The notes under the pieces were generated by a model that was given only the letters and a program-made list of their open reading frames with translations, made no database searches and was not told the origin of the DNA. A stretch of DNA of 64,000 nucleotides from Fusobacterium naviforme (GTDB lineage: Bacteria; Bacillota; Clostridia; Lachnospirales; Lachnospiraceae), in contig PYGH01000001.1 in the NCBI GenBank assembly GCA_003014445.1, positions 310,001-374,000 of the forward strand, read 5' to 3'. Of this stretch, positions 33,448 through 42,002 are shown in pieces (the stretch's first letter is position 1; each line of letters starts with the position of its first letter). Made by a program: the position numbers and the translations under genes.

Positions 33448-33485
33448 TTATCGTTATGATAGTCTTTGTCTACTGGGTTAGTCAA
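33448..33485 (-). promoter_or_regulatory. perR promoter with overlapping PerR-box-like palindrome
   Basis: On the minus strand TTGACT (33485-33480), an 18-bp spacer and TATCAT (33461-33456) form a promoter. A palindrome at 33448-33462, CTATCATAACGATAA on the minus strand, overlaps the -10. It matches 10 of 14 defined positions of the PerR box TTATAATNATTATAA. Confidence 0.6.
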
Positions 33486-33550
33486 GAATAAGTTTATTTA
33501 GATTGAGGCTAACACCCCGTGCCGCTCATTGCCACTTCTTATTTATTTCA

Positions 33551-33579
33551 TTTCCAATCTTTACAAAGTGTGCTATAAT
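33551..33579 (+). promoter_or_regulatory. Promoter for the S1-domain gene
   Basis: TTTCCA, a 17-bp spacer and TATAAT with TGC directly before the -10 (extended form), 44 bases before the ATG at 33623. Confidence 0.75.
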
Positions 33580-33622
33580 CGGGACAATAACGGCGTATAG
33601 CCGGTTCGTTGGGGAGGTTGTC

Positions 33623-34336
33623 ATGGCTGAAGAGAGCATGAAGGATTTTGAACAGGAAATTAATGATTCATTCAAGACCGCGAAGAAGGTTGAGAATGAG
33701 GACGGCGGAAAGTGGGAGCGCTTTCAGAGCCTGATCGAGACGAAGGAGCAGTTCGACGTCAAGATCATCGAGGTCGTGAAGGGCGGCTGCATCGCTTATC
33801 TTGAGGATACGCGCGCATTTATCCCGGCAAGCCAGCTCTCTGTTAATTATGTAGAGAAGCTTGAGGAGTTCCAGAACAAGCATATCAAGGTCGTGGTGAT
33901 CACGGCAGATCCGGAGAAGAAGCGCCTGGTGCTCTCTCACCGTGAGATTGAGCAGGCGGAGCGCGAGCAGGAGAAGGCTGAGCGCCTTGCACAGATCAAG
34001 GTCGGCGATATTGTGGACGGAAAGGTCGAGAGTCTGAAGGACTACGGCGCATTTGTGGATCTCGGCGGCGTGACCGGACTGCTCCATGTATCCCAGATCT
34101 CCAGAAAGAGGATCAAGACTCCGGCGGATGTCCTGAAGGAGGGACAGGAGGTCAAGGTCAAGGTAATAAAGATCGGAGATGGAAAGATTTCCCTTTCCAT
34201 CCGTGCGCTGGAGGAGCCGGAGGGCAGCTTCCAGAGAGACAATACGCTTGAGGAGACCGGGGGGTTCAAGTACGAGGAGAAGACTCGTGCGACGACCAAT
34301 CTGGGAGACCTTCTGAAGGGTATCAAGCTGAACTGA
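33623..34336 (+). CDS. Protein with two S1 RNA-binding domains
   Basis: RNA-binding protein of 237 residues, related to ribosomal protein S1 but much shorter. ATG 33623 follows GGGGAGG; the frame upstream overlaps the promoter. The first S1 domain (about 38-105) is QFDVKIIEVVKGGCIAYLEDTRAFIPASQLS ... KRLVLSHR. The second (about 122-195) is VGDIVDGKVESLKDYGAFVDLGGVTGLLHVSQISRKRI ... KISLSIRALEE. A charged linker of Glu/Arg (EIEQAEREQEKAERLAQ) joins them. It probably acts in translation or mRNA binding, like the short S1 homologues of Firmicutes. Confidence 0.88.
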   Translation: MAEESMKDFEQEINDSFKTAKKVENEDGGKWERFQSLIETKEQFDVKIIEVVKGGCIAYLEDTRAFIPASQLSVNYVEKLEEFQNKHIKVVVITADPEKKRLVLSHREIEQAEREQEKAERLAQIKVGDIVDGKVESLKDYGAFVDLGGVTGLLHVSQISRKRIKTPADVLKEGQEVKVKVIKIGDGKISLSIRALEEPEGSFQRDNTLEETGGFKYEEKTRATTNLGDLLKGIKLN

Positions 34337-34348
34337 GCATTCAGGAAG

Positions 34349-34386
34349 AGAAAACCGTCAGCGCCCGCTGCCGGTTTTCTGCTTTG
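34349..34386 (+). terminator. Rho-independent terminator after the S1-domain gene
   Basis: AGAAAACCG pairs with CGGTTTTCT, with an inner CAGCG/CGCTG stem. The T-tract is short (TCTGCTTTG). A second small hairpin (GCCCACC..GGTGGGGGC, 34456-34480, then TTTG) lies downstream. Nothing else is seen in the 260-base gap before the aminopeptidase. Confidence 0.6.
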
Positions 34387-34597
34387 TACCGGTTTTAGCT
34401 TGTTGCGTATGCGTGGAATCTTTCAGAAGATAGACGGAATTTATGCGAAGCAGCAGCCCACCCGTCATGCAGGTGGGGGCTTTGAATTTGCGCGCTGTGT
34501 TTAGATCTGCGCGGCTATAGCTCCCGGAGAGGTTTATGCCGGGTGTAAGCGAAAGAGATGCTCTGCTGTATTCCGTCAGCTGAGAAAGGAAGATAAA

Positions 34598-35998
34598 ATG
34601 ACAGAAAAAAAGCTTTCAAAGGGAAAGAAACTTGAGAAGGAGCTCTGCTGGGAGTATCCGAACATAGCGAAGGAAGCACCGGAGCAGATTGCGAAGGCGC
34701 AGGAATTTGCCGAGGGCTACAAGCACTTCATCTCCAGCTGCAAGACGGAGCGGGAGTGTGTGAACTATGCGGAGGCAGCGCTGGTCAATGCGGGCTATGA
34801 GCGCTTCGATCCGAAGAAGCAGTACGTCTCCGGCGACAAGGTTTACGATGTGAACCGCGGAAAGTCCATCCTTGCGACAGTGTTCGGAAAGAGAGATATC
34901 CGTGAGGGCGTGCGCATTAACGGCGCGCATATCGACTCCCCGCGCCTTGATCTGAAGCCGAATCCGCTCTATGAGAAGAATGAACTCGCCTTCTTCAAGA
35001 CACACTACTACGGCGGCATACGGAAGTACCAGTGGGGCACCATACCGCTTGCCATGCACGGCGTCGTGATCAAAAAGGACTTTTCCGTCGTCAACTTTAA
35101 TATAGGAGAGGAGCCGGGAGATCCGGTGTTCTGTATTTCCGATCTTCTGCCGCATCTCGCGGCAAAGCAGTCCCAGCGCACGCTGGCAGAGGGACTGAAG
35201 GGCGAGGAGCTGAATATTATCCTCGGCTCAATTCCCTATCCGGATGAGGATGTGCGTGAGCCCTTCCGCCTGGAGGTGCTGCGTATACTGAATGAGAAGT
35301 ATGGCATCACGGAGCGCGATTTTGCGCGGGCGGAGATCGAGATGGTTCCGGCCGACAAGGCGCGGGACATCGGCTTTGACCGCTCCATGGTAGGCGGTTA
35401 CGGACAGGACGACAGAGTCTGTGCCTATCCGGCGCTGATCGCACAGCTCGAGACGGAAGAACCGGAGTACACCACAGTCACGATACTCACGGACAAGGAG
35501 GAGATAGGCTCGGTCGGAAATACCGGACTTCACTCCAACTACGTGCGCGACTACATCGCCTATCTCTGCGACAATCAGGGCGCGGATCCGAAGGAGGTCT
35601 TTGCGAACTCCGCCTGCCTCTCCGCGGACGTGAACGCGGCCTACGACCCGACCTTCCCGGATGTCTTTGAGGCGAAGAACGCGAGCTTCCTGAATCATGG
35701 CGTGGTACTCACAAAGTACACCGGAGCGCGCGGGAAGTCCGGAAGCTCCGACGCGAGCGCAGAGTTCATGGCGAAGGTGATCGACATCATGGACAGAGAG
35801 AAGGTATACTGGCAGATCGGTGAGCTGGGCGCGGTTGATGCCGGCGGCGGCGGGACCATTGCGCAGTTTGTGGCGATGCTGAACATAGATGTCGTGGATC
35901 TCGGCGTCCCGGTGCTTTCCATGCATGCGCCCTTTGAGATCACAAGCAAGCTGGATATCTACAATACCTATCTGGCATTTAAGGCCTTTTATAAATAA
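34598..35998 (+). CDS. apeB: M18 family aminopeptidase
   Basis: Zinc aminopeptidase of 466 residues acting on N-terminal acidic or neutral residues of peptides, in the cytoplasm. Metal and catalytic motifs are INGAHIDSPRLDLKPNPLYE (metal His and Asp), TILTDKEEIGSVGNTGLHS (catalytic and metal Glu), NSACLSADVNAAYDP (metal Asp) and DLGVPVLSMHAPFEITSKLD (C-terminal metal His). The N terminus TEKKLSKGKKLEKELCWEYPN is typical of the long clostridial M18 form. The ribosome binding site is AAAGGAAG. It is followed by a secreted folding factor gene with no clear terminator between. Confidence 0.93.
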   Translation: MTEKKLSKGKKLEKELCWEYPNIAKEAPEQIAKAQEFAEGYKHFISSCKTERECVNYAEAALVNAGYERFDPKKQYVSGDKVYDVNRGKSILATVFGKRDIREGVRINGAHIDSPRLDLKPNPLYEKNELAFFKTHYYGGIRKYQWGTIPLAMHGVVIKKDFSVVNFNIGEEPGDPVFCISDLLPHLAAKQSQRTLAEGLKGEELNIILGSIPYPDEDVREPFRLEVLRILNEKYGITERDFARAEIEMVPADKARDIGFDRSMVGGYGQDDRVCAYPALIAQLETEEPEYTTVTILTDKEEIGSVGNTGLHSNYVRDYIAYLCDNQGADPKEVFANSACLSADVNAAYDPTFPDVFEAKNASFLNHGVVLTKYTGARGKSGSSDASAEFMAKVIDIMDREKVYWQIGELGAVDAGGGGTIAQFVAMLNIDVVDLGVPVLSMHAPFEITSKLDIYNTYLAFKAFYK

Positions 35999-36061
35999 AG
36001 ACCGCCGGTGTCCGCCGAGCGGGCCGGCTACATTAACCACAAAAGGAGATTGGATAAATAT

Positions 36062-37222
36062 ATGAGATTTACATGGAAGAGACTGCTGCTGATTGCCGGA
36101 GTGAGCGCTGCGGCCTGTGCATTTGCTGCCTGCGGAAAGTCCGCAGACAAGGAGAGCAGCGCGGCGACCGCAGCGGATGCTACGGCAGAGACCGGCGCTG
36201 AGGCCCAGAAGGCCCCGGAGAGCTATGGAAGCGTGAAGCTTGGACAGTACAAGGGGATCGATATTGAGGTCTCCGAGGTTAAGGTGACGGATGAGGAGCT
36301 GGAGAGCTATATCTCCGGGATACTGTCCGCGAATCCGGAGGAGACCGAGGTGGAGCGCCCGGCGGCAGAGGGCGATGTGGTGAATATTGACTACAGCGGC
36401 ACGAAGGACGGGGTGGCCTTTGACGGCGGCACGGCGACCGGTTACGATCTGAAGCTCGGCAGCGGCAGCTTTATCGATGGCTTTGAGGACGGGCTGATCG
36501 GCGCGGTGAAGGGCGAGACCAGAAGCCTGAATCTGACCTTCCCGTCGGAGTACCATCAGGCCGATCTCGCAGGGCAGGCCGTGGTCTTTGAGGTCAAGGT
36601 CAATGCCGTGAAGGAGTCGAAGGAAGCGACGCTCGACGATGCCTGGGTGGAGAAGTACACGGAGGGCGCACAGAAGACGGTGGACGAGTATAAGGCGGCG
36701 GTGCGCGCCCAGCTCACAGAGCAGAGGGAGAAGAGAGAGCGGAGCGCGGAGCTTGGCTCCGCAATTCAGAAGGTTATGGATGCCTCCAGCTTTGAGATTG
36801 CTCCGGAGGCGCTGCAGTACGAGATGGAGCAGCAGAGGGCCGGTATGGAGGCCCAGCTTGCCCAGTACGGCATGGATTTGAATTCTTATCTCGACAGGCT
36901 CTCCATGTCACAGGAGGACTACGATAAGCAGGTTGAACAGGCAGGCGAGAGCGCCGCAAAGCTGAGGCTGCTCATTGACGGGATCTTCGATGCGGAGGGC
37001 TTCACACTCGGTGACTCGGACTATAAGGAGCTCGAGAAGCAGTATGGCTACTCAAAGAGCATGCTTGTCTCCATGGCGGGACAGGACGCGGTGGATCTTG
37101 AGACCCGCTACCTGAAGGTGGCAAATCTCATTCTTGAAAAAGCAAATAAGATTCCGGCTGCGGAAACAGAGGCAGAGAGTGCGGCTGATGCTGGCAGTAC
37201 CGCAGAGACGAACGCTCCGTAA
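36062..37222 (+). CDS. Secreted trigger-factor-like peptidyl-prolyl isomerase lipoprotein
   Basis: Lipoprotein of 386 residues that combines an export signal with trigger factor domains. The signal peptide ends at FAAC (Cys 22). After an Ala/Glu linker, a segment like the start of the trigger-factor PPIase region (IDIEVSEVKVTDEELESYISGIL) leads into the FKBP-type domain. That domain is GDVVNIDYSGTKDGVAFDGGTA ... LGSGSFIDGFEDGLIGAVKGETRSLNLTFPSEYH (about 100-170). The rest resembles the trigger factor C-terminal substrate-binding arms. The ribosome-binding tail domain is missing, as expected for an exported chaperone. The frame is open 18 codons upstream, but ATG 36062 gives the signal peptide. 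It probably folds proteins outside the membrane, like PrsA. Confidence 0.85.
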   Translation: MRFTWKRLLLIAGVSAAACAFAACGKSADKESSAATAADATAETGAEAQKAPESYGSVKLGQYKGIDIEVSEVKVTDEELESYISGILSANPEETEVERPAAEGDVVNIDYSGTKDGVAFDGGTATGYDLKLGSGSFIDGFEDGLIGAVKGETRSLNLTFPSEYHQADLAGQAVVFEVKVNAVKESKEATLDDAWVEKYTEGAQKTVDEYKAAVRAQLTEQREKRERSAELGSAIQKVMDASSFEIAPEALQYEMEQQRAGMEAQLAQYGMDLNSYLDRLSMSQEDYDKQVEQAGESAAKLRLLIDGIFDAEGFTLGDSDYKELEKQYGYSKSMLVSMAGQDAVDLETRYLKVANLILEKANKIPAAETEAESAADAGSTAETNAP

Positions 37223-37242
37223 CGGCCTGCAGGAATCGGAAA

Positions 37243-38058
37243 GTGAATGGAATGGAGAGAAAGCTCTTCTTTTTTGATGTCGACGGTACGCTGATCGACG
37301 ATGAGACAAAGATATGTCCGCAGAGTGCAGTGGAGGCGATACACTCTCTGCAGGCTGCGGGCCATCTGGTATTTATCAACTCCGGCAGAACACTGTGTTT
37401 TCTGGAGTATGAGATGGAGAATTTTGGAATTTCCTGTGCAGCCTGCGGCTGCGGCACACAGATCATCGTGAACGGAAATACGCTGATGGAGAAGCGCATC
37501 AGCCACCGGAGAGGGCTGGAGATTCGGAAGCTCATCCAGGAGCTGAAGCTCGATGCCGTGCTGGAGGCACAGGAGGCGATCTATTTTTCGGATCGTCCCT
37601 TCAAGAATCCGGAGATCATGGAGGGCCTTCTGGACTACATCAGCTGCTACGCGGAGACGGAGGTCAATGCCCTCGAGGACCATTCCTACGATTTTGATAA
37701 GTTCTGTATTCAGACCAGCCCGCTTTTTCCGGAGCGGGAGCTGGTCCAAAAGCTGGTGACGGAAGTGCCGGACTTTGACTGTATTGACCGCGGTCGCGGC
37801 TTCTATGAATTTGTGCCTCTCGGCTGCAGCAAGGGCAGTGCGATCAATTTTGTCCGGAAGCATTACGGCGTTCGTCCGGAGGACTGCTATGTCTTTGGTG
37901 ACAGCGCAAATGATCTGACGATGTTTACCTCTGAGGCGGGACACCGCATCGCTATGGCTGTGCATGACACGGTGCTGGAGCCCTACGCGACTATGATTGC
38001 GGGGAAGGTTCTGGACGATGGTATTGCACAGGCGCTTCACGCGCTGAACGTGCTGTGA
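37243..38058 (+). CDS. HAD-superfamily (Cof-type) phosphatase
   Basis: Cytoplasmic phosphatase of 271 residues from GTG 37243; an ATG at 37252 is equally possible. Motif I is [13 protein letters not shown] (nucleophile Asp), motif II is INSGRT, motif III is the Lys in CSKGSAI, and motif IV is [13 protein letters not shown] cap domain of the Cof (IIB) type lies between motifs II and III. The substrate cannot be told from sequence; such enzymes often act on sugar phosphates or flavin nucleotides. It follows the lipoprotein gene by 20 bases. Confidence 0.88.
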   Translation: MNGMERKLFFFDVDGTLIDDETKICPQSAVEAIHSLQAAGHLVFINSGRTLCFLEYEMENFGISCAACGCGTQIIVNGNTLMEKRISHRRGLEIRKLIQELKLDAVLEAQEAIYFSDRPFKNPEIMEGLLDYISCYAETEVNALEDHSYDFDKFCIQTSPLFPERELVQKLVTEVPDFDCIDRGRGFYEFVPLGCSKGSAINFVRKHYGVRPEDCYVFGDSANDLTMFTSEAGHRIAMAVHDTVLEPYATMIAGKVLDDGIAQALHALNVL

Positions 38059-38113
38059 GGCGGGACAGAGCTTGCATATGGCCGGCAGAGTGCTGCCGGC
38101 CGGAGGAATAGCC

Positions 38114-38773
38114 ATGCTTCTACATGATATCTATCTGGATGTACGTGCGACGCAGGAGAGAGATCCGGCGGCGCGGAGCTTTTTCGAGGTTCTGCTTCTG
38201 TATCAGGGCGTGCATGCGCTGATTGCGTACCGCATTGCGCACTGGTTCTGGCTGCGGCGCTGCTACTTTATCAGCAGACTCATCTCTCAGCTGTCACGCT
38301 TTATGACCCTGATCGAGATACACCCGGGCGCCCGTCTCGGACATGGAATACTGATTGACCACGGCACCGGTGTGGTGATCGGTGAGACAACGGAGGTCGG
38401 AGACAACTGCACGATCTATCAGGGGGTCACGCTCGGCGGCGTAGGAACAAAGAAGGGAAAACGCCATCCTACCATAGGCAACAATGTGACAATAGGGGCA
38501 GGAGCAAAAATACTGGGCTCCTTTGAGGTCGGAGACAACTGCAAGATTGCTGCCAATGCTGTGCTGCTGAAGCCACTTCAGGCGGATTCCACCGCAGTCG
38601 GGATACCTGCGCGGCCGGTGCGTGTCGGCGGGCGTTCCGTGAGCCGGCCACACGCCTACAGTGCGGATCTCGGACAGCTGCAGGACAGAATTGAGCAGCT
38701 GAAGCGGCGTGTGGATGAGCTGGAGCAGGAGCTTGCCGCGCAGAGGAGCCCGGATATACGGCGGGGCGCATGA
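38114..38773 (+). CDS. cysE: Serine O-acetyltransferase
   Basis: Makes O-acetylserine for cysteine synthesis, or acetylates a related sugar substrate. Protein of 219 residues; ATG 38114 has GGAGGAATAG upstream. The N-terminal helical part has [31 protein letters not shown]. The left-handed beta-helix follows: [45 protein letters not shown], with the catalytic Asp-His pair in [12 protein letters not shown], then [18 protein letters not shown] and [13 protein letters not shown]-terminal coiled coil ([21 protein letters not shown]) is appended. Its stop overlaps the next start (ATGA). Confidence 0.92.
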   Translation: MLLHDIYLDVRATQERDPAARSFFEVLLLYQGVHALIAYRIAHWFWLRRCYFISRLISQLSRFMTLIEIHPGARLGHGILIDHGTGVVIGETTEVGDNCTIYQGVTLGGVGTKKGKRHPTIGNNVTIGAGAKILGSFEVGDNCKIAANAVLLKPLQADSTAVGIPARPVRVGGRSVSRPHAYSADLGQLQDRIEQLKRRVDELEQELAAQRSPDIRRGA

Positions 38774-39084
38774 ACGAAAAGATGTATGATACTCTGAGAG
38801 AGGCGAAGGAGGGGACAGCTTATGTGTACCTCCTTCTTTGCGCAGATGGAAGCTATTACTGCGGTTATACGACGGATCCGATGCGGCGACTTGAGACACA
38901 CAATGCCGGGAAGGGTGCAAAGTACACGCGGAGCCGGAGGCCCTGCACACTTGTATATGCGGAGCGTTGCGACTCAAAGAGTGCCGCGCTGCAGCGGGAG
39001 TGCGCTCTGAAGCGTCTGCGACATGAGGAAAAGGCGGCGCTTGCCGCCTGCTGGAGTGCAGAGCAGAGAGAGGGATTTTTATGA
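38770..39084 (+). CDS. GIY-YIG nuclease domain protein
   Basis: Small protein of 104 residues of the UPF0213/YhbQ type. The GIY-YIG core appears as [46 protein letters not shown] with the second catalytic Arg in MRRLETHN. The conserved Glu lies in [15 protein letters not shown]. These proteins are short stand-alone nucleases of unclear role. It overlaps the genes on both sides by 4 bases, so cysE, this gene and the next synthase are coupled. Confidence 0.9.
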   Translation: MNEKMYDTLREAKEGTAYVYLLLCADGSYYCGYTTDPMRRLETHNAGKGAKYTRSRRPCTLVYAERCDSKSAALQRECALKRLRHEEKAALAACWSAEQREGFL

Positions 39085-39773
39085 CGGAGCTGGAGATATT
39101 GTTTGAGGATCGCGACATTCTGGTCGCTGTGAAGCCGGAGGGAGTGGAGAGTGAGGCGGCCAGAGGGCTTGCACCGGATATGGTGAACCGGATCAGAAAT
39201 CACCTCTCCGTCAGCGGAAAGGAACCCTATGTCGCTGTGATTCAGCGTTTGGATAAGCCGGTTACAGGTATCATGGTCTTTGCAAAGAACAAGGAGAGCG
39301 CTGCGGCTCTCTCCCGGGAGCTGCGCGAGGGAGGCATGAAGAAGAAATACCGGGCAATACTCTGCGGTCAGCCGAAGGAGAAGCAGGGGAGCTTTTCCGA
39401 CTGGCTTGTGCATGAGACGAAGGGAAATGTGACGCGCTGCGGGCGTAAGGGAGAGCCGGGCGCGAAGGAGGCGAGGCTAAATTACAGGCTGCTCAGAAAG
39501 AAGTTTACCGCGGGGGAGCAGATCTCCGAGGTGGAGATCGAGCTGCTCACCGGAAGGCATCATCAGATCCGGGTGCAGTTTGCTTCCCGTGGACTGCCGC
39601 TGATGGGGGACAGAAAATATAATCCCGCATATCGGGAGACAGCGCCGCGGGGACTCTGTGGAAGCACAGAGCTGGGTGCGCGGCTCTGTCTCTGCGCCTG
39701 TTCGCTGGAATTTACGCATCCGCGGAGCCGGAAGCGTCTTCACTTTGCCATTGAGCCGCCCTGTCAGCTGTGA
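39081..39773 (+). CDS. RluA-family pseudouridine synthase
   Basis: Isomerises uridine to pseudouridine in RNA. Protein of 230 residues with the catalytic Asp in VIQRLDKPVTGIMVFAKN (family form HRLDxxTSG). ALSRELREGGMKKKYRAILCG and ELLTGRHHQIRVQFASRGLPLMGDRKY are typical RluA-family motifs. No S4 RNA-binding domain is present, and the length is at the short end for the family. Target position cannot be told from sequence. It is convergent with rpoN. Confidence 0.9.
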   Translation: MTELEILFEDRDILVAVKPEGVESEAARGLAPDMVNRIRNHLSVSGKEPYVAVIQRLDKPVTGIMVFAKNKESAAALSRELREGGMKKKYRAILCGQPKEKQGSFSDWLVHETKGNVTRCGRKGEPGAKEARLNYRLLRKKFTAGEQISEVEIELLTGRHHQIRVQFASRGLPLMGDRKYNPAYRETAPRGLCGSTELGARLCLCACSLEFTHPRSRKRLHFAIEPPCQL

Positions 39774-39835
39774 CGGAGCGCGTGCAGCCGGCAGAAAAAC
39801 GACTGAGAGGCAGGAGGCGCGGGGCAGTCTTCTGC

Positions 39836-41218
39836 CTAAGGAAGCCTTCGCCCTCCGCGGTCCGGGATGCCGAGCAGCTGACGGTACTTGTTTACTGTGC
39901 GTCTCGCAATGACAATGCCGCTGCGCGCAAGGACCGCGCGTATTTTTTCATCACTGAGCGGATGTGTCTTGTCTTCTGCGTCGATGATCTCCTGTATCTG
40001 CTGCTGTACCTGCTCGGGGGTCTTTTCAATGCCGGAGTGCTGATCAATAGCGGCGACCGAGCTCAGAAAGTAATTCAGGGGGAAAACACCCCAGCTGCAC
40101 TGTAAAAACTTATTGCTGAGAGCCCTGCTGATGGTAGATTCGTGCAGGGAGAGCGCCTCCGAGAGCTCCGAGAGCTTCAGGGGGCGTTTGTGACCCGGTC
40201 CCAGACGGAAGAAGCTGTTCTGCCGCTCGACCAGGACACGAGAGAGAGCGGAGAGCGTGGAGCTGCGGCCTGCGAGGTCGCTTTGCACAGCCTTCGCCTG
40301 CCGGAGCTTTTCTTTCAGATAGCGGCCGGTCTCCTTGTCCGGCGGGTTTTCCGCCATGGAGAGGTAGCTTTTGTTCAGGGTGAAGCGCGGATACTGGTAC
40401 TCATTCACCAGTATTTCAAAGTGATCCTCGAGCTTTATGACGACGACATCCGGATGTATATAGGGGAGCTGTATCCGGTCGCTGAAGGCACCGCCGGGCT
40501 TCGGGTTCAGGGATTGTATTTCAGCGACTGCGCGCGCGATTGCTTCAGGGCTCTCCTGAAGCTTCCGGGCGAGCAGGCTCAGGTGGTGCTTTGCAATATC
40601 GGGGAGATGCTCACGCACCAGAAGCTCTGCGAGCGGTGCGTGCTCGGGCCTGCGGGAGAGCTGCAGCAGCAGACAGTCCTTCAGGTCCCTTGCGCCGACA
40701 CCTGCCGGATCCAGGTTTCGAATGTCCTGGAACAGCTGCTTCACAGTCGGGAGCGGGAGTGCAAAGCGCGCCGCGACCTCTTCTGCAGACTCATTGAGGT
40801 AGCCGCGCGCGTCGATCGACGCGAGGAGAAAATCGAGTGCGCGCCGCTCCCCGGTGCTGTAGCGGTTCAGAAGAAGCTGCGCGCGCAGATAGTCGGCGAG
40901 CGTCTCCTCCTGCTGTGTGTAGTCCGGAATACTGTCTTCGCTGCTGTCGGCGTGATCTGCCTCGTAGTATATGCGGTTCTGCCTGTCGGCTTGAGAGAGC
41001 CAGTCGAGCTGTCGCTGAAGCTTTGCCTGTCGGGCGAGCTCGCTGGAGAGCGCGGCGCGCCCGGCCCCGGAGTCCTGAAGCTCAAGCAGGGGATTTTCGA
41101 GGGCGAGCTGCTCGATATAGCTCTCCAGCTGGAGTGTGTTCATCTCCAGCAAATGGAGTGTCTGGAGCATTTTCTGTGTGATCTGCTGTTTCTGTGAGAG
41201 CTGTAATTCCAGCTGCAT
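39836..41218 (-). CDS. rpoN: RNA polymerase sigma-54 factor
   Basis: Alternative sigma factor of 460 residues that needs an AAA+ activator. Region I is MQLELQLSQKQQITQKMLQTLHLLEMNTLQLESYI followed by LALENPLLEL. The core-binding region holds YTQQEETLADYLRAQL and LDPAGVGARDLKDCLLLQL. The DNA-binding part has VLVERQNSFFRLGPGHKRPLKLSELSEALSLHESTISRALSNKFLQCSWGVFPLNYFLS. The RpoN box is IARRTVNKYRQLLGIP. AGGAGG precedes the start. No sigma-54-dependent activator gene is in this window. Confidence 0.95.
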   Translation of the reverse strand: MQLELQLSQKQQITQKMLQTLHLLEMNTLQLESYIEQLALENPLLELQDSGAGRAALSSELARQAKLQRQLDWLSQADRQNRIYYEADHADSSEDSIPDYTQQEETLADYLRAQLLLNRYSTGERRALDFLLASIDARGYLNESAEEVAARFALPLPTVKQLFQDIRNLDPAGVGARDLKDCLLLQLSRRPEHAPLAELLVREHLPDIAKHHLSLLARKLQESPEAIARAVAEIQSLNPKPGGAFSDRIQLPYIHPDVVVIKLEDHFEILVNEYQYPRFTLNKSYLSMAENPPDKETGRYLKEKLRQAKAVQSDLAGRSSTLSALSRVLVERQNSFFRLGPGHKRPLKLSELSEALSLHESTISRALSNKFLQCSWGVFPLNYFLSSVAAIDQHSGIEKTPEQVQQQIQEIIDAEDKTHPLSDEKIRAVLARSGIVIARRTVNKYRQLLGIPDRGGRRLP

Positions 41219-41418
41219 GAAGGGCCTCCTGAAATGATGTGTGCCGCCCTGCTGTATCGCGGACAGCGCGATGGCGCCAGAAGCATATCTGTATGTGTCG
41301 GAAGATGATTGTGCTTTGTCGTGACCTTAACAGTATCATAGATAGAAAAAACATAATGTGCAAGCAGACAGATCTGCACGGTAGTGCGGGACTGCCGTGC
41401 GGAAGAGGAGGATACGGG

Positions 41419-41772
41419 ATGAAAAAACAGGAGAGGGAGAGCCTGCGATTGCTCGTTCTGGAGCTCAGAGAGGAGCGGAAGCGGCTCGCGCAGGCGCTTC
41501 GCGAGGGATGCTCCTGCGACAGTGCGGGGCTGCTTAAAAAGAGAGCCGCGCTGGATGCGCTTCGTGAGGGCGCGGATCAGAGCTTCCTTTCTATGTCGGA
41601 GAAGGAGCGCTACAGTGCGAAGGGGGAGGCCATGGAGGAGGAGCTTGCCGTCATGGAGGATGCGACAGACCTGCTGGATGCGGCGCTGCAGCTCCTCAGA
41701 GAGACAGACAGCCCGGAGGAAGCGGCAGAGCTGCTCGCGGATGCAGCCGACTATCTCGCTGATCTTTTGTGA
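41419..41772 (+). CDS. Small acidic helical protein, unknown function
   Basis: I do not recognise this protein. It has 117 residues, with AGGAGG 7 bases before the ATG at 41419. The frame upstream crosses the rpoN promoter and is not likely coding. The sequence is almost entirely helical with Leu/Glu/Arg heptads (LRLLVLELREERKRLAQALREG, MEEELAVMEDATDLLDAALQLLRE), so it is probably a coiled-coil or helical bundle. It has one Cys pair (CSCD). It is divergent from rpoN and may be a clostridial lineage-specific protein. Confidence 0.6.
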   Translation: MKKQERESLRLLVLELREERKRLAQALREGCSCDSAGLLKKRAALDALREGADQSFLSMSEKERYSAKGEAMEEELAVMEDATDLLDAALQLLRETDSPEEAAELLADAADYLADLL

Positions 41773-42002
41773 GTGAGAGCACAGCCTGCGGGAAATAACG
41801 CGCAGTGTCAAAACATTAAAAAACACATGAAGAATCAGGAGGTTCTGTAAAAAAGTATCCCTGGTACCATAGTATTTTTCGTGAATTTCTCCTAAAGTGA
41901 TAAAGAAAGGACGCATTGACAGCGAGGCTGTGAAGAAGACAGAAGAAGTCTGGTTTGGAATGCGGAAGTAATGCAGAGCACTGGTGAAGAAAGGAGAAGG
42001 GA

